Assembly: GCF_900232825.1 (NCBI RefSeq)
Contig: NZ_OCTP01000008.1
Coordinates: forward strand, 40,702 to 104,701
Direction: 5' to 3'
From: Anaerococcus sp. Marseille-P3625
GTDB taxonomy: Bacteria > Bacillota > Clostridia > Tissierellales > Peptoniphilaceae
Length of the DNA stretch: 64,000 nucleotides
The notes under the pieces are model-generated. The model saw only the letters and a program-made list of their open reading frames with translations, made no database searches and was not told the DNA's origin. The translations under genes were made by a program, and so were the position numbers. Each line of letters starts with the position of its first letter. Position 1 is the first letter of the stretch. Positions 62,454 to 64,000 of the stretch are shown in pieces.

Positions 62454-64000
62454 CTATCGTTCTTGTCCTTTTTCACTTTTTTCTTGATTTTTATCTTTTT
62501 CTTCTTCTGATTTAAATTTTGATATTTGCCCCAATATTGATGGTTTCTCTTCCCTTGCGTGTAGATTATCCTCTACATCATAGGTTGATTCAAAGTAATC
62601 ACTATCTTTAAAATCATTGTCATACCTATCTGGTATTCCATCATTGTCAAGATCTTTTGCTAGCGGATCATAGAAGTTTCCATCATCATCTATTTCTAAT
62701 CCTAAAGCTTGTTTTAAATCTTCTTCATCTACTGATACCAGATCATCAAAACTTGACATCTTTATGGCTTCAGTCATATCTTTAAGAGCTTGTGAATTAG
62801 ATATATCTTCCTCTACAAAAGATTCTGTTCTAATAGCTACATTATCTACATACTGAGTCCATGTTTTTTCTTCCAAATTTACTTCATATTGAATAGAATG
62901 CTTACCATCAGGTGTTTCTGTATAGGCAAGTCCTATATGACTTAAATCAGGGTATAGTTTGTCAAAGTCTTCATAGTTATTAGATTCTGAAAACTCGTAG
63001 TTAGAATAATCAACTATCGCCCTTTTTAAATCTTCTAATAGTGGTGATTGATTTTCTAATTCTTCTACTTCTCCCATATCTAAAAGTTTATTAATTTCAG
63101 CTAGTCTTAGTGTCTTGTCCCTTAACTCATCTGCTTTTTCAAATGGTTTAGTTAATTCTACTTTGGCATTTTCTAAAGATTCTTTATAGTTTTCAAGGTT
63201 TTGATTTAACCTTTCAAGTCTTGAAGGCATTTTTTCAATTGCATTATCAAGTCTTGTTATATTACCATCAGTAGAGTTTGAAAACTCTCCGAAGTATTCT
63301 GCTTTTCCTAGGAGTTTAAAAGTGTGAGTATTAGTCATAAAGTTATACGAAACTTGTAAATCTAGATTTCTATATTTACCAATAACCTTGCTATCATTTA
63401 TCTTTACTTTTTTTATTTCTTCTAATAATTTCTCTCCAGCTTCTTTCTTATCTAAAATTTTATTTTCACCAAGACTGATTGAAGTGAATTTGCTATCTCC
63501 TTCTCCTAATTTCTCAACATTTGCAATATCTTCTTTAACTGCTTGTATTTCCATTTCAGTTTTTAAAATACTTTGAGGATAAATTTTATTTACCTTATCT
63601 TCAAGCTTATATTTATTAGACTTGTAGTTTGCTTCAAGCATTTTTAGCTTTGTAACTTCGTTATCTAAATCCATTTTTTCTTTAATTAAAGGATTTCCAG
63701 TAGCTAAAGCCTTAATTTCTGAATAGGATAGACTTGCTTCATCAACATCTTCTGCAACACGCACAGGCGTCTTGCTTGTCATTATTTGGGATATGAATTT
63801 CTGCTTATTCTCTATCGTCTGCCACAAATAAGAATCAAATGTATTCTCTGTTACATATCTAAAGATATTGACTTTATCATTTTCATTACCTTGACGAACA
63901 ATTCTACCACTTCTTTGCTCTAGGTCAGACGGTCTCCAAGGGACGTCTAAATCGTGTAAGGCTATTAGTTTATTTTGTACATTTGTACCTGCTCCCATTT
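62454..64000 (-). CDS. Large ICE SNF2/DEAD-like helicase (C-terminal part, cut by window end)
   Basis: At least 514 C-terminal residues of the very large helicase/methylase-like protein found in Tn1549/CTn-type ICEs. Helicase motif VI is DLEQRSGRIVRQGN at the edge, followed by long coiled-coil, a YodL-like acidic domain and a Ca-binding-like DLDNDGIPDRYDNDF. The C-terminus carries SILGQISKFK. The start lies outside the window. Confidence 0.82.
   Translation of the reverse strand, partial: MGAGTNVQNKLIALHDLDVPWRPSDLEQRSGRIVRQGNENDKVNIFRYVTENTFDSYLWQTIENKQKFISQIMTSKTPVRVAEDVDEASLSYSEIKALATGNPLIKEKMDLDNEVTKLKMLEANYKSNKYKLEDKVNKIYPQSILKTEMEIQAVKEDIANVEKLGEGDSKFTSISLGENKILDKKEAGEKLLEEIKKVKINDSKVIGKYRNLDLQVSYNFMTNTHTFKLLGKAEYFGEFSNSTDGNITRLDNAIEKMPSRLERLNQNLENYKESLENAKVELTKPFEKADELRDKTLRLAEINKLLDMGEVEELENQSPLLEDLKRAIVDYSNYEFSESNNYEDFDKLYPDLSHIGLAYTETPDGKHSIQYEVNLEEKTWTQYVDNVAIRTESFVEEDISNSQALKDMTEAIKMSSFDDLVSVDEEDLKQALGLEIDDDGNFYDPLAKDLDNDGIPDRYDNDFKDSDYFESTYDVEDNLHAREEKPSILGQISKFKSEEEKDKNQEKSEKGQER

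Overview
The window is AT-rich DNA from a low-GC Firmicute, most likely an anaerobic Gram-positive coccus of the Tissierellia type (Anaerococcus, Peptoniphilus or Finegoldia-like). That assignment is an inference from codon style, gene families and the mobile elements; no rRNA or other typing gene is present. Almost everything here is accessory DNA: nested integrative elements, their cargo, and decayed remnants.

Region A (1-24573) is an island between two identical copies of the 3' part of one integrase gene (1-964 and 24573-25536). Its theme is iron. It carries a complete P19/FTR1 iron-uptake operon with its ABC permeases (2679-11915), a decayed feo locus (11925-12581), a Dps iron-storage gene behind a near-consensus Fur box (14022-14518), and a Fur-box-controlled ferric-chelate ABC locus with methyltransferase, cupin and Crp-type regulator (19544-23464). 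Mixed in are a broken lantibiotic-immunity ABC pair (1237-2497), a MOBQ mobilisation remnant with oriT (12702-13764), a group II intron inside a maff2 fragment (16349-19276), a phage portal scrap and the 3' end of metG with its terminator.

Region B (24495-64000) is a Tn1549/CTn-like integrative conjugative element (ICE). It has int, xis and a sigma-like regulator at one end. A TetR-controlled transport cargo follows: ECF S-component, EcfT, double EcfA, two ABC half-transporters and a MATE pump (27266-35541). Then come oriT, MobC and a MobP-type relaxase (35665-37481). At the right edge are an OB-fold protein and a large helicase that runs out of the window. Between relaxase and helicase lies a small two-component-controlled peptide/ABC-like locus (37555-38232 and 56285-61678). 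Its parts are a histidine kinase and LuxR-type regulator, two thioredoxin-like membrane proteins, a small Cys-rich protein, an ABC transporter, a subtilase-like fragment protein lacking the serine, and two paralogous 88-aa membrane proteins. I do not recognise it as a described system.

Region C (38236-56279) is a complete Tn916 with tet(M), nested in that locus and splitting a thioredoxin-like gene. All modules are present: int/xis, orf7/8/9 regulation, tet(M) with its attenuating leader, orf13-orf17 and orf19 mating-pore genes, orf18 ArdA, oriT, the orf20 relaxase and the orf21 coupling ATPase. No tRNA, rRNA or CRISPR was recognised.
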